A DNA stretch of 64,000 nt from Bog-473 sp963828505 (GCA_963828505.1 CAWHFM010000018.1:1-64000); one strand, 5' to 3'; shown: positions 28,464 to 37,316, counted from the first letter of the stretch. Notes: generated from the sequence alone by a model not told the origin. Program-made: numbers and translations.

Positions 28464-29915
28464 TCAGGCCAGGGTGTCGGCCGCCGCGATCTGGTCGGCC
28501 CACCAATCAGCCGACGTGCGGCCGGCGACGCTGGCCCGCAGGGCGCCGGCGCGCTCGGCGCGCTCGGAGGCCCCCATGGACAGCGCCTGGTGCAGAGCAT
28601 CCGCCGTCGCCGCCACGTCGAAGGGGTTCACGCCGATAGCGCCGCGGTCGGCGAGCGAGAGCTCCTCCCACGCGCCCGCTTCACGTGAGAGCACCAGCAC
28701 CCCCTCGTTGCGGTTGAGGAGGGGGCCTTCCTTGGCCACCAGGTTCAGCCCGTCGCGCACGGGGTTGACGAGCAACACGTCCGAAGTGGCGAGCGCGGCG
28801 AGGGAGCGATCCCGATCGTCCTCGACGAAGAGCATGATGGGCGTCCACCCGTCGGGACCCGACGACTCCTTCGACCCCGAAGACCCGGGCGCCGGCGCTG
28901 GCGAGCCGGAGGCCGACGAAGAGCCGAAGGCATGGTTGATCTGCGCCGCCGTGTGCTCCACCTCGGAGGCGTAGGCGAGATACTCGGCCAGCCCCTGCCG
29001 GCTCGGGTACGCCATCGCCACGTGCACCACCCGGCCGCGCCACTCTGGGTGCGCGTGCAGCAGCTCCTCGAAGGCCAGCATCCCCCGCACGATGTTCTTC
29101 GAGGGCTCCATGCGGTCGACCCGCACGACCGTGCGGCGCCCGCCCACCGCGGCGCGTAGCGCTTCGGCCGCCGCCGCGCTGCCCGGTGACGAAGCCTCGG
29201 ACTCGAGCGCCGCGGCGTCGGGCCCGAGCGGCGCCACGAACGTGTTCGGCGCAGGGAGGCCGGCGTCGGCGAAGCAGGCGCGGAAGCCCGCCTCCCATCG
29301 ATGGCAGTGGAAGCCGCAGGTGCCGTAACCGGCCATGCCGTCGAGCAGCTCCGCCGCGGCGTCGTCGGGCAGGACGCGCAGCATGTTCGGATCGGCGAAG
29401 GGCGTGTGCAGGAAGTGCACCGTGCGCAGGTCGGGTCGGCGCTCGGCCAGCATGCGGCCGAGCAGCGAGAAGTGGTAGTCCTGCACGAGCACTGTGGCGC
29501 CCTCGTCCGCCCGTCCCGCCACCGCCTCGGCTACGGCGAGGTTGTACTCCCGGTAGCCATCCCACGCCGTGCGCCAATGGCGGTCGAAGCGAGGCCGGCG
29601 CGGCAGGTCGAAGAGATGGTGGTGGCAGTACCACAGGGTCGTGTTCGCCACGACGTCGTAGGCCTGACGATAGGTGTCGTCGTCGACGACGACGGGGACG
29701 AGGTCGAGGCCGTCGATCGTCATCAGGCCTTGTTCGACGGCCTCCCGGTCGGCCGACCCCATCGTCACGGAGGCCCACGTCGTGCCGCTGCCCTCGAGCA
29801 GCCGGTACAGAGAGGAGGCCAGCCCGCCGCCGACGGGCACCGGGACGAGTGCGCCGTCGCTGCTCCGGCGGAACGAGAGCGGGCCCCGGTTGGAGACGAC
29901 GACGGTGCGGCTCAC
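28464..29915 (-). CDS. otsA: Trehalose-6-phosphate synthase (GT20)
   Basis: This 483-residue glycosyltransferase makes trehalose 6-phosphate from a nucleotide-glucose and glucose 6-phosphate. Visible are VSNRGP (8-13), GGGLASSL (29-36), the sugar-phosphate region WYCHHHLFDLP, VQDYHF (144-149), HFLHTPF, VRVDRMEPSKN (264-274) and RDGLNLVAKE (387-396). Residues 331-356 form a Ser/Gly/Pro-rich insertion between the nucleotide-binding segments, unusual for the family. It overlaps the upstream gpgS by four bases, so the two are probably cotranscribed and translationally coupled. Confidence 0.9.
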   Translation of the reverse strand: MSRTVVVSNRGPLSFRRSSDGALVPVPVGGGLASSLYRLLEGSGTTWASVTMGSADREAVEQGLMTIDGLDLVPVVVDDDTYRQAYDVVANTTLWYCHHHLFDLPRRPRFDRHWRTAWDGYREYNLAVAEAVAGRADEGATVLVQDYHFSLLGRMLAERRPDLRTVHFLHTPFADPNMLRVLPDDAAAELLDGMAGYGTCGFHCHRWEAGFRACFADAGLPAPNTFVAPLGPDAAALESEASSPGSAAAAEALRAAVGGRRTVVRVDRMEPSKNIVRGMLAFEELLHAHPEWRGRVVHVAMAYPSRQGLAEYLAYASEVEHTAAQINHAFGSSSASGSPAPAPGSSGSKESSGPDGWTPIMLFVEDDRDRSLAALATSDVLLVNPVRDGLNLVAKEGPLLNRNEGVLVLSREAGAWEELSLADRGAIGVNPFDVAATADALHQALSMGASERAERAGALRASVAGRTSADWWADQIAAADTLA

Positions 29916-30706
29916 GGCCGGCGCGCCAGGGCGCCCGGGGCGGCGCGTTCGAGCGCGGCGCGCAGCACGTCGACGGCCTGGGGCCGCAGCTCGTGCAAGG
30001 GCCGGTTCCGGTGGATGCGCTCGCCCAGGTCGACCTGGGCCACCCGGTCCACTCCGAGGGTCCGGGCCACGTCGATGAGCAGACCGAGCTCGACGGCGTA
30101 GCCGCGGTCGAAGCCGAGTTTCTCGAAGACCCAGCGGTGGGCGGCCGTCTCGCCGGCCAGCGGCTGGCGGATGCCCGAGAGCTCGGGGAAGAGCAATTCG
30201 AGCGCGGGGCGCGCCACCAGCTCGGTCACACGACCGCCCCCGGTCGGTTCGCCGTGGAGCGGACGGGTGTAGAAGCCCTTGACCAGCGCGGCGCGCTCGC
30301 CGGTGAGCAGCGGCCCGAGCAGCCCCGTCACGAAGGCCGGGGTGGTGTTGGCTACGTCGGCGTCGAGGAACACCACCACGTCGCCTGCGGCGGCATCGAG
30401 CGCGGCCGCCATCGCGCCGCCCTTGCCATCGCTCCCGCCCGGCCCCGCCACCACCGTGGCGCCGGCGCCCCCGGCCTGCTCGGCCGTGTCGTCGGTCGAT
30501 CCGTCGTCAATCACGATGACTTCGTCGACGAGCCCGTTGCCACCGTGCTGGGCGAGGAAGGGCTGGACGACGGCGCGCACGACGGACCCCACGGTCGAGC
30601 CCTCGTCGCGCGCCGGGATGCAGACCGAAACAGTCCGCCCGGTACGCCCCTTGGCCGCGGTCACCAGGTCGATGGGGAAGTCCCCGTGGGAGAAGGTGTC
30701 GGGCAC
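29912..30706 (-). CDS. gpgS: Glucosyl-3-phosphoglycerate synthase
   Basis: This 264-residue GT-A enzyme (GT81) transfers glucose to 3-phosphoglycerate, the first step to glucosylglycerate and, in mycobacteria, methylglucose lipopolysaccharides. Typical elements are VSVCIPARDEGSTVG, VIDDGSTDDT, the metal-binding DADVANTTP, GFYTRPL, GRVTELVARPALELLFPEL and GYAVELGLLIDV. It lies directly upstream of otsA with a four-base overlap, which links two compatible-solute routes using the same sugar donors. Confidence 0.88.
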   Translation of the reverse strand: MPDTFSHGDFPIDLVTAAKGRTGRTVSVCIPARDEGSTVGSVVRAVVQPFLAQHGGNGLVDEVIVIDDGSTDDTAEQAGGAGATVVAGPGGSDGKGGAMAAALDAAAGDVVVFLDADVANTTPAFVTGLLGPLLTGERAALVKGFYTRPLHGEPTGGGRVTELVARPALELLFPELSGIRQPLAGETAAHRWVFEKLGFDRGYAVELGLLIDVARTLGVDRVAQVDLGERIHRNRPLHELRPQAVDVLRAALERAAPGALARRP

Positions 30707-30907
30707 GCCCCCGATTCAACCAGGATCGTCTCGGCCTACGACACCGGTGCCCTCGGCCCACGGCGCTCGTGCGGGGCGCTACCATGGTGGCCATCATCCA
30801 GAGCGACTGAGGGACGGGCCCGTTGACGTCGCGGCAACCAGTGCATCCGGTGTCCTACATAGGGCGCCCAGCACCTGGTGCCAATGCCCGATCGATGAGG
30901 AGGACCC

Positions 30908-32179
30908 ATGGTCGATTTCGTCACTGGCCTGCGCTGCCGTGAATGCCAGCGAGAATTCCCGGCCGAGGCACTGCACGTGTGCGATTACTGCTTCGGCCCG
31001 CTCGAGGTGGCCTACGACTACGAGCGCATCGCGGCGAGTATCAGCCGGGAGCGCATCGAGGCCGGGCCCCGCACCATCTGGCGCTACCGCGACCTGCTCC
31101 CGGTCGACGACGCCACTCCCGTGGACCTGGGCGCTGGTTTCACCCCCCTGGTGCGGGCGGACCGGCTGGCGGCCGAGCTCGGCCTCGGTGAGCTGTGGAT
31201 CAAGGACGACACGGCCAACCCGACCGGCTCGTTCAAGGACCGGGTGGTCTCGGTCGCGCTGACCAAGGCACGCCAGCTCGGCTTCAAGGTGGCCGCCTGC
31301 GCCTCCACCGGGAACCTGGCCAACTCGGTGGCCGCCCACGCGGCTCGGGCCGGCATGGATTCGGTCGTCCTCATCCCCCATGACCTCGAGGCGGCCAAGG
31401 TCACGATGACCACCGTCTACGGCGGGACGGTGGTGGCGGTGGAGGGGACCTACGACGAGGTGAACCGGCTCTGCGCCGAGCTGACCAGCGAGCGCCCGAG
31501 CTGGGCCTTCGTCAACGTCAACGTGCGGACCTACTACGCCGAGGGCTCCAAGACCCTCGCCTTCGAGGTGGCCGAGCAGTTGGGGTGGCAGGCCCCCGAC
31601 CACGTCGTCGTGCCCATCGGGTCGGGCAGCCAGCTGACGAAGGTGGCCAAGGGCTTCGCCGAGCTGGGCCGGGTGGGCCTCCTGCCCGAGGAACCATCGG
31701 TGCGGATCTCCGGAGCGCAGGCCGAGGGCTGCTCGCCGGTCGCCACGGCCTTCCTGCAGGGGACCGACGCCATTCGGCCGGTCAAACCCAAGACCATCGC
31801 CAAGTCGCTTGCCATCGGGAACCCGGCCGACGGCTGGTACGCGCTCGAGACGATGCGCCGGTCGGGCGGCTCGTGCGCCGCCGTCACCGACGACGAGGTG
31901 CTCGAGGCGATCGGCCTGCTGGCGCGGACCGAGGGGATCTTCGCCGAGACAGCCGGGGGCGTGACCATCGCCACGCTCTGCAAGCTCGCCGCTTCGGGCG
32001 CGGTGCGGCCGGACGAGCGCGTCGTGGCTCTGGTGACCGGACATGGGCTGAAGACCGTGGAGGCGCTGACCGGGGCGGGGGCCGGCCCGTGCGGGCCGAC
32101 GGCCACCATCGCGCCGACGCTCGCCGCATTCGACGCCGCCATCGAGGTGGACGAGCCGGAGGAGACGAAAACCCGATGA
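30908..32179 (+). CDS. thrC: Threonine synthase
   Basis: This 423-residue PLP enzyme of fold type II converts O-phosphohomoserine to threonine. The N-terminus has a zinc-ribbon-like C10-x2-C13...C25-x2-C28. The PLP lysine is K110 in NPTGSFKDR. The phosphate or cofactor loops are ASTGNLANSV and PIGSGSQLTK. An RBS-like GGAGGA precedes the ATG. The stop shares bases with the start of a MoaD-like gene, so the two are coupled. Use of another phosphorylated amino acid, as CysM uses O-phosphoserine, is possible given the sulfur-carrier partner, but the sequence reads as ThrC. Confidence 0.88.
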   Translation: MVDFVTGLRCRECQREFPAEALHVCDYCFGPLEVAYDYERIAASISRERIEAGPRTIWRYRDLLPVDDATPVDLGAGFTPLVRADRLAAELGLGELWIKDDTANPTGSFKDRVVSVALTKARQLGFKVAACASTGNLANSVAAHAARAGMDSVVLIPHDLEAAKVTMTTVYGGTVVAVEGTYDEVNRLCAELTSERPSWAFVNVNVRTYYAEGSKTLAFEVAEQLGWQAPDHVVVPIGSGSQLTKVAKGFAELGRVGLLPEEPSVRISGAQAEGCSPVATAFLQGTDAIRPVKPKTIAKSLAIGNPADGWYALETMRRSGGSCAAVTDDEVLEAIGLLARTEGIFAETAGGVTIATLCKLAASGAVRPDERVVALVTGHGLKTVEALTGAGAGPCGPTATIAPTLAAFDAAIEVDEPEETKTR

Positions 32180-32451
32180 GCCTCACCGTCCGCATCCCTA
32201 CTCAGCTGCGCGCCCTCACCGGGGGTGCCGGAGAGGTCGAGGTGGAGGGGGCCACGGTGGGCGAGGCGCTCAAGGCCCTCGACGCGGCCCATCCAGGTAT
32301 GGCCGAGCGGCTCTTCGACGATTCGGGCGGATTGCGCCGCTTCGTCAACGTGTTCCTGGCTGACGAGGACGTTCGCTTCCTCGAGGGGCTCGACACCCCA
32401 GTGGCGGAACGTCAGACCCTCTCCATCGTGCCGGCGGTCGCCGGAGGCTGA
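32176..32451 (+). CDS. MoaD/ThiS-family sulfur carrier protein
   Basis: This 91-residue ubiquitin-like protein ends in the diglycine VAGG, the residue that is adenylated and thiocarboxylated in sulfur carriers. Core elements are TVRIPTQLRALTGG, ALKALDAAHPG, RRFVNVFLADEDVR and LSIVPAVAGG. The ATGA overlap with thrC implies joint expression. CysO of mycobacteria, a sulfur donor for a PLP cysteine synthase, is the closest functional parallel. No JAMM protease or activating enzyme is encoded next to it. Confidence 0.82.
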   Translation: MSLTVRIPTQLRALTGGAGEVEVEGATVGEALKALDAAHPGMAERLFDDSGGLRRFVNVFLADEDVRFLEGLDTPVAERQTLSIVPAVAGG

Positions 32452-32543
32452 CGGGTCCGCCTCGGGTGCCCGGCCATCCGCCGACGGTCGGTTCCGCCAA
32501 GAGCATGATCGACAAGGTGTAAAGGCGCAGCAGGCATTCGCCG

Positions 32544-33209
32544 ATGGTCTCGAGCACGACCTGCCGCCGAGTAGCGGCGTTCGCGGCGCTCCAGTGGGGG
32601 CTCGTCACGCGCCGCCAGGCCGAACGGGCCGGCGTGGCGCCCGCGACCCTGAACAGGATCGTGCGAGGCGGCCTTCTCCGACGGGTGGCCCACGGCGTGT
32701 ACCTGGTGAGCGGTGCTCCGACCGCGGACCACCTCGATCTCCGAGCTGCGTGGCTACAGCTCGCCCCGCAGGTGCCGGCCTGGGAGCGAACCGCTGACCA
32801 GGGAGTGGTCTCGCACCGGTCGGCTGCCGCTATCTACGGAATCGGCGGACTCCGTCCCGATCGCCACGAGTTCCTCATGCCTGGGCGCCGGCAGTCCCGC
32901 CGCCGCGATGTGCTGCTTCGAGTGGGGAGCGCGGAGGACGCGGAGTTGGTGGGTCTTGGTGGCCTGCTCGTTACCCGTCCGGCCCGCATCGCATCGGATC
33001 TTCTCGTCGCTCGGGCCGATCCGGAGGAGGTGGGTCAGGTGATCGCCGGGGCCTTGCAGGGGGCCTTGGAGTACCGGTGGGCGTTCGCCAAGCTGCTCGC
33101 ACCCCACGCGGCACGTCTCGGCCTCAGGAGGGGCGACGGGTTGGGGGCGTTGCATCGGCTCCTGGACCTGAGCGGAGAACGGGGTTCGCCGGGCGCCCCC
33201 GCTCGTTGA
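32544..33209 (+). CDS. AbiEi-type antitoxin / transcriptional regulator
   Basis: This 221-residue protein has an N-terminal winged helix (QWGLVTRRQAERAGVAPATL, RGGLLRRVAHGVYLV) and a C-terminal domain with VVSHRSAAAIYGI and HEFLMPGRRQSRRRD, the pattern of AbiEi-like proteins. In type IV systems AbiEi represses its operon and counters the nucleotidyltransferase AbiEii. No AbiEii gene follows, since groEL is next, so it is an orphan and may act as an ordinary regulator. Confidence 0.7.
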   Translation: MVSSTTCRRVAAFAALQWGLVTRRQAERAGVAPATLNRIVRGGLLRRVAHGVYLVSGAPTADHLDLRAAWLQLAPQVPAWERTADQGVVSHRSAAAIYGIGGLRPDRHEFLMPGRRQSRRRDVLLRVGSAEDAELVGLGGLLVTRPARIASDLLVARADPEEVGQVIAGALQGALEYRWAFAKLLAPHAARLGLRRGDGLGALHRLLDLSGERGSPGAPAR

Positions 33210-33282
33210 CCTCGGGCACCTGCCAGACGAGGGGGAGGGGCCGCGTTCGGCCTTGCGCTCGAGCCCATAAGGTGGTTACCTA

Positions 33283-33309
33283 TTGGCACTCACAGGACGA
33301 GAGTGCTAA
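33283..33309. promoter_or_regulatory. CIRCE element (HrcA operator) of groEL
   Basis: TTGGCACTC, nine bases, GAGTGCTAA: one base away from the consensus CIRCE inverted repeat. It ends 16 bases before the groEL start, with the GGAGG RBS in between. HrcA bound here represses the gene, with release on heat shock. Confidence 0.9.
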
Positions 33310-33325
33310 CGGAGGAACACACCAG

Positions 33326-34948
33326 ATGGCCAAGATCATCGCCTTTGATTCGGATGCCCGACGCGGCCTTGAGACCGGGATGAACAAGCTCGCGGACGCG
33401 GTCCGGGTCACCCTCGGCCCGAAGGGCCGCAACGTGGTGCTCGACAAGAAATGGGGCGCCCCCACCATCACCAACGACGGGGTCTCCATCGCCAAGGAGA
33501 TCGAGCTCGAGGACCCCTTCGAGAGGATCGGCGCCGAGCTGGTCAAGGAAGTGGCGAAGAAGACCGACGACGTGGCCGGCGACGGCACCACGACTGCCAC
33601 CGTGCTGGCGTGGGCCATGGTCCGCGAGGGCCTGCGCAACGTGGCCGCCGGCGCCAACCCGATGTCGCTCAAGCGTGGCATCGAGGCAGCGGTGGACACC
33701 GCCGTCGGCTCCATCCACGGCATCGCCAAGGAGACCGAGTCCAAGGCCCAGATCGCCCAGGTGGCCTCCATCTCGGCCGCCGACGACGAGATCGGCGAAA
33801 TGATCTCCGAGGCCATCGACAAGGTCGGCCGTGACGGCGTCATCACCGTCGAGGAGTCGCAGACCTTCGGGATGGACATGGACCTCGTCGAGGGCATGCG
33901 CTTCGACAAGGGCTACATCGCCCCCTACTTCGTGACCGACCCCGAGCGGATGGAGGCCGTGCTCGAGGACGCCTACGTCCTGCTCGTGGGCTCGAAGATC
34001 ACCGCCGTACGGGACCTGCTGCCCGTGCTCGAGAAGGTCATGCAGAGCGGGAAGCCCCTGCTCATCGTGGCTGAGGACGTCGAGGGCGAGGCCCTGGCCA
34101 CCCTCGTGGTCAACAAGATCCGCGGCACCTTCCGCTCGACGGCCGTCAAGGCGCCGGGCTTCGGCGAGCGCCGCAAGGCCATGCTCCAGGACATCGCCAT
34201 CCTCACCGGCGGCCAGGTCGTGACCGAAGAGGTCGGCCTCAAGCTCGAGAACGTGACGCTCGACCTCCTCGGCTCCGCCCGCAAGGTCGTCGTCACCAAG
34301 GACGAGACGACCATCGTCGAGGGTGCCGGCTCCGAGAGCGACATCAAGGGCCGGATCAACCAGATCAAGACCGAGATCGAGAACACCGACTCGGACTACG
34401 ACCGGGAGAAGCTCCAGGAGCGCCTGGCCAAGCTGTCCGGCGGCGTCGCGGTGATCAAGGTCGGCGCGGCCACCGAGGTCGAACTGAAGGAGAAGAAGCA
34501 CCGCATCGAGGACGCAGTGTCGACGACGAAGGCTGCCATTGAGGAAGGGGTCGTCCCCGGAGGTGGGGTCGCCCTGCTCCGTGCCCAGGCCGCCATTCTC
34601 GAGACCGCCGAGAAGCTGCCCGACAGCGACGAGGCCACCGGTGCCCGCATCGTGGCCCGCGCCGTCGAGGAGCCGTTGAAGCAGATCGCCGTGAACGCCG
34701 GCCTCGAGGGCGGCGTCATCGTCGACAAGGTGCGCAACCTCAAGGGTGCCCACGGACTCAACGCGGCTACCGGCGAGTACACCGACCTGTTCAAGGACGG
34801 CGTGATCGACGCGGCCAAGGTGACCCGGTCGGCTCTCCAGAACGCTGCCTCCATCGCCGCCCTTTTCCTGACCACGGAGGCCGTGATCGTGGACAAGCCG
34901 GAGGACGATGGCCCGGCGATGCCGGGCGGCGGCATGGACGACTTCTAG
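33326..34948 (+). CDS. groEL: 60-kDa chaperonin GroEL
   Basis: The 540-residue ATP-dependent chaperonin subunit forms the double-ring folding chamber. Hallmarks are VTLGPKGRNVVLDKK (nucleotide site), ITNDGVSIAKEIELED, the ATPase loop DDVAGDGTTTATVLA, RGIEAAVD, KAPGFGERR, GVVPGGGVALLRA and a C-terminus ending GGGMDDF. ATG 33326 follows GGAGG at 33311. It is full length and unbroken. No groES adjoins; in actinomycetes with two chaperonins, a lone groEL is the common second copy. CIRCE upstream indicates HrcA control. Confidence 0.97.
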   Translation: MAKIIAFDSDARRGLETGMNKLADAVRVTLGPKGRNVVLDKKWGAPTITNDGVSIAKEIELEDPFERIGAELVKEVAKKTDDVAGDGTTTATVLAWAMVREGLRNVAAGANPMSLKRGIEAAVDTAVGSIHGIAKETESKAQIAQVASISAADDEIGEMISEAIDKVGRDGVITVEESQTFGMDMDLVEGMRFDKGYIAPYFVTDPERMEAVLEDAYVLLVGSKITAVRDLLPVLEKVMQSGKPLLIVAEDVEGEALATLVVNKIRGTFRSTAVKAPGFGERRKAMLQDIAILTGGQVVTEEVGLKLENVTLDLLGSARKVVVTKDETTIVEGAGSESDIKGRINQIKTEIENTDSDYDREKLQERLAKLSGGVAVIKVGAATEVELKEKKHRIEDAVSTTKAAIEEGVVPGGGVALLRAQAAILETAEKLPDSDEATGARIVARAVEEPLKQIAVNAGLEGGVIVDKVRNLKGAHGLNAATGEYTDLFKDGVIDAAKVTRSALQNAASIAALFLTTEAVIVDKPEDDGPAMPGGGMDDF

Positions 34949-35130
34949 AGAAGACTCCTCCACGGCTCGCCCTTCCGGCGAGATACCGAGGTCGTTGCCC
35001 CTGGGGTGGGGAGGTCGTTGCCCTGGGTGGATGTCACTCCGAGGGAACTAGGGTGTCATTCGCTTGCCACTCGGCTGCAACAACTCCGTGTGACAGTGGG
35101 GATCGCCTCACCCCAACCCCGAGGCAAAAC

Positions 35131-35170
35131 GGTGCGCCCGGCTCCCCCCCGCCGGGCGCACCGGCCTTTT
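35131..35170 (+). terminator. Intrinsic terminator after groEL
   Basis: A 12-bp perfect stem GGTGCGCCCGGC / GCCGGGCGCACC with the loop TCCCCCCC is followed by GGCCTTTT. It stands about 180 bases past groEL and just before hemQ, insulating the two. Confidence 0.7.
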
Positions 35171-35226
35171 CCGGGGCCGGTCGCCGGCGCTCTCGCCGGT
35201 CCCGGGCTCTCCGGGGTCTCTCTAGG

Positions 35227-35910
35227 ATGACCGGCGTGTCTCTGACCCCGACCACCGGCTGGGGCGTGCTGCACCTGTTCTGCCGGTTGGAACCGGGCTT
35301 CGACGCCGACACCTTGCGCAAGGCGGTCGCCGCCGCCGAGGGCGACGGGTATCAGGTCGTCCCGGTCGCGCTGCTGGGTCACAAGGCGGACCTCGGCCTC
35401 ATGGTGCTCGGTCCCGACGTGTGGCGGCTGCGCCGGTTCCAGACCGAGGTCGCCCGCGCCGGCGTAGCCCCGGCGCAGTCCTACGTGTCGCTCACGGAGG
35501 TGTCGGAGTACGCCGCGGGCATCCCAGACGCCATGCGCGAGGCGCGTCTGTTCCCCAGGCTCCCGCCTGAAGGCAAGTCGGCTTTCTGCTTCTATCCCAT
35601 GTCGAAGCGCCGGGACCCCGCCCACAACTGGTACGCACTCGACTTCGATGCCCGCAAGGAGCTCATGCTCGGACACGGCAAGGTCGGGCGTACCTTCAGC
35701 GCCCGCATCCTCCAGGTCATCACCGGCTCGGTCGGTCTCGACGACTGGGAGTGGGGAGTCACGCTCTTCGGCGTCCACCCCGACGATCTCAAGGACTGCG
35801 TCTACGAAATGCGCTTTGACGAGGCCTCGGCCCTCTACGCCGAGTTCGGGCCGTTCTATGCCGGGATGGTGGGAACGCTCGACGAGGTGCTGGATGTGCT
35901 CGGGGGATGA
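35227..35910 (+). CDS. hemQ: Coproheme decarboxylase (chlorite-dismutase family)
   Basis: This 227-residue enzyme oxidatively decarboxylates coproheme to heme b, the last step of the coproporphyrin-dependent route of Gram-positive bacteria. The catalytic tyrosine is in FYPMSKRRD and the proximal histidine in LMLGHGKVGR. Further family marks are NWYALDF, GSVGLDDWEWGVTLFG and YEMRFDEASALYAEFG. ATG 35227 is chosen because the longer open frame upstream covers the terminator. The next gene, larE, probably starts inside its last codons. Confidence 0.88.
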   Translation: MTGVSLTPTTGWGVLHLFCRLEPGFDADTLRKAVAAAEGDGYQVVPVALLGHKADLGLMVLGPDVWRLRRFQTEVARAGVAPAQSYVSLTEVSEYAAGIPDAMREARLFPRLPPEGKSAFCFYPMSKRRDPAHNWYALDFDARKELMLGHGKVGRTFSARILQVITGSVGLDDWEWGVTLFGVHPDDLKDCVYEMRFDEASALYAEFGPFYAGMVGTLDEVLDVLGG

Positions 35911-37087
35911 CGAGCACGCCATCAGCCCGGACCGTTCCCGCCGGGTCTGTCTCTCCGGCATCGGTGTCGCGCCCACGTCCGCATCCATCGCCTTGCTCCG
36001 GCGATCCTTGCGCCGTCTGGGGCGTGTGGTCGTCGCCTTCAGCGGCGGCACCGACTCGGCGCTGGTGGCCCGGGTGGCCCACGACACCCTCGGCCGCGAC
36101 TCCGTGCTGTGCGCGACGGCGCTCTCGCCCTCCCTGGCCGCAGCAGAGGAGGATGACTGCCGAACCCTCGCCGCGGAGTGGGGTTTGCGCTGGACCGGCG
36201 TGCCGACCCGCGAGATGGACGACCCGGCCTACGTGGCCAACGGGGCCGACCGCTGCGCCCGCTGCAAGACGGCGCTCATGACGGCGCTCGGCCCGCTGGC
36301 CGCCGCCGAAGGGGCGACGGTGGTGCTGGGCGTGAACGTCAGCGACCTCGGCGACCACCGTCCGGGGCAGGCAGCGGCCGCGGCCGCCGGCGCCGTGTTC
36401 CCCCTCGTCGAGGCTGGTTTCACCAAGGCCGACGTCCGCGCCTGGTCACGGCGCCTCGGCCTGCGCACGTGGGACAAGCCCGCCGCGGCCTGCCTGGCCT
36501 CGCGCCTGCCCTACGGCACGCCGGTCACCCTCGGGCGGCTGTCGGCGGTCGACGCTGCCGAGTCGGCCCTCCGCGCACTCGGCTTCTCGCAGCTGCGGGT
36601 GCGCCACCACGGCGACGCGGCGCGTCTCGAGGTCGAGACGGACGCGCTGGCCGAGGTGCTGGCCCGCCGCACCGAGGTGGTGGCGGCCGTACGCGGGGCC
36701 GGCTTCACATTCGTCGCACTCGACCTCGAGGGGTTCCGCTCGGGCAGCCTCAACCGGGCCCTCACTCAGGAGGAATCAGTTCGGAAGGGGGGGGGAGGGG
36801 GGGGGGGGGGAGGAGGCGGGGGCGCATGGGAGGGTCGATCGATGAGCGTGGTTCGGGTCAAGGTGAAGCTGACGTTTCCCGAGTCTGAAGTACGCAAGGC
36901 GGTGTTGGCCACCCTCGTCCGCCGGTTCGACGTGGAGCCGAACATCCGCCGGGCCGATGTCGAGGAGCACCGCGGCTGGATCGTCTGTGAAGTCGACGGC
37001 GAGGCAGCCCAGGTCGAGGCGGCGCTGGACTGGCTGCGCGACGAAGGCATCACAGTCGATCTGCTGGGAGACGTCCTCGAGGGTTAG
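35894..37087 (+). CDS. larE: LarE sulfur transferase, read through into a NIL-domain protein
   Basis: LarE converts the carboxylates of the nickel-pincer precursor to thiocarboxylates by giving up the sulfur of its own cysteine. The PP-loop is VVVAFSGGTDSALVARVA, followed by DRCARCKTALM, LGVNVSDLGDHRPG and the sacrificial cysteine in AAACLASRLPYGTP. The normal LarE end is near LEGFRSGSLN (36750). The frame then crosses a G-rich run and continues into a separate-looking NIL domain (from ATG 36842, 81 residues: VKLTFPESEVRKAVLATLVR, WLRDEGITVDLLG). I suspect two genes joined by the G run. Partner genes larB and larC lie at 45.8-47.8 kb; no larA is in the window. Confidence 0.8.
   Translation: MCSGDDEHAISPDRSRRVCLSGIGVAPTSASIALLRRSLRRLGRVVVAFSGGTDSALVARVAHDTLGRDSVLCATALSPSLAAAEEDDCRTLAAEWGLRWTGVPTREMDDPAYVANGADRCARCKTALMTALGPLAAAEGATVVLGVNVSDLGDHRPGQAAAAAAGAVFPLVEAGFTKADVRAWSRRLGLRTWDKPAAACLASRLPYGTPVTLGRLSAVDAAESALRALGFSQLRVRHHGDAARLEVETDALAEVLARRTEVVAAVRGAGFTFVALDLEGFRSGSLNRALTQEESVRKGGGGGGGGGGGGAWEGRSMSVVRVKVKLTFPESEVRKAVLATLVRRFDVEPNIRRADVEEHRGWIVCEVDGEAAQVEAALDWLRDEGITVDLLGDVLEG
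36788..36825. repeat. G-rich low-complexity run
   Basis: The run comprises eight G, one A, fourteen G, then short G groups split by A and C. It encodes a string of glycines in the larE frame and precedes the RBS region of the NIL gene. Homopolymers of this length are prone to slippage and to sequencing error, so the frame across it is uncertain. Confidence 0.8.
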
Positions 37088-37271
37088 TCCCCCTGGTCCT
37101 CCCGGGGCACATGCCAACCCGCCGAGGAGACCTTGCGGGGCTCGTAGAAGAGGCAGCCCTCGGGGCAGCCGAAGGGCAGCGGATCGTTGGCGTCGACCTT
37201 GCACCGCTCGAGCCGCTCCCCGCGGGTGTCGTCCGCATCACGTAGTGGCGGCAATCCTCGTTGACTGACAC
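37084..37271 (-). pseudogene. Small cysteine-rich protein, frameshifted
   Basis: The start (MSVNEDCRHYVMRTTP) and the end (LERCKVDANDPLPFGCPEGC, LFYEPRKVSSAGW) are in two frames that change near 37220. Joined, they make a 60-residue protein with four cysteines in a CxnC..CPEGC arrangement, a type often seen in actinomycetes. The role is unknown; metal binding is possible. It overlaps the end of the NIL gene by four bases, tail to tail. Confidence 0.5.
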
Positions 37272-37316
37272 ACCCCATTCTGGCCCACCGGGCGGGGCGC
37301 GGTAGCGTCACCGGCC

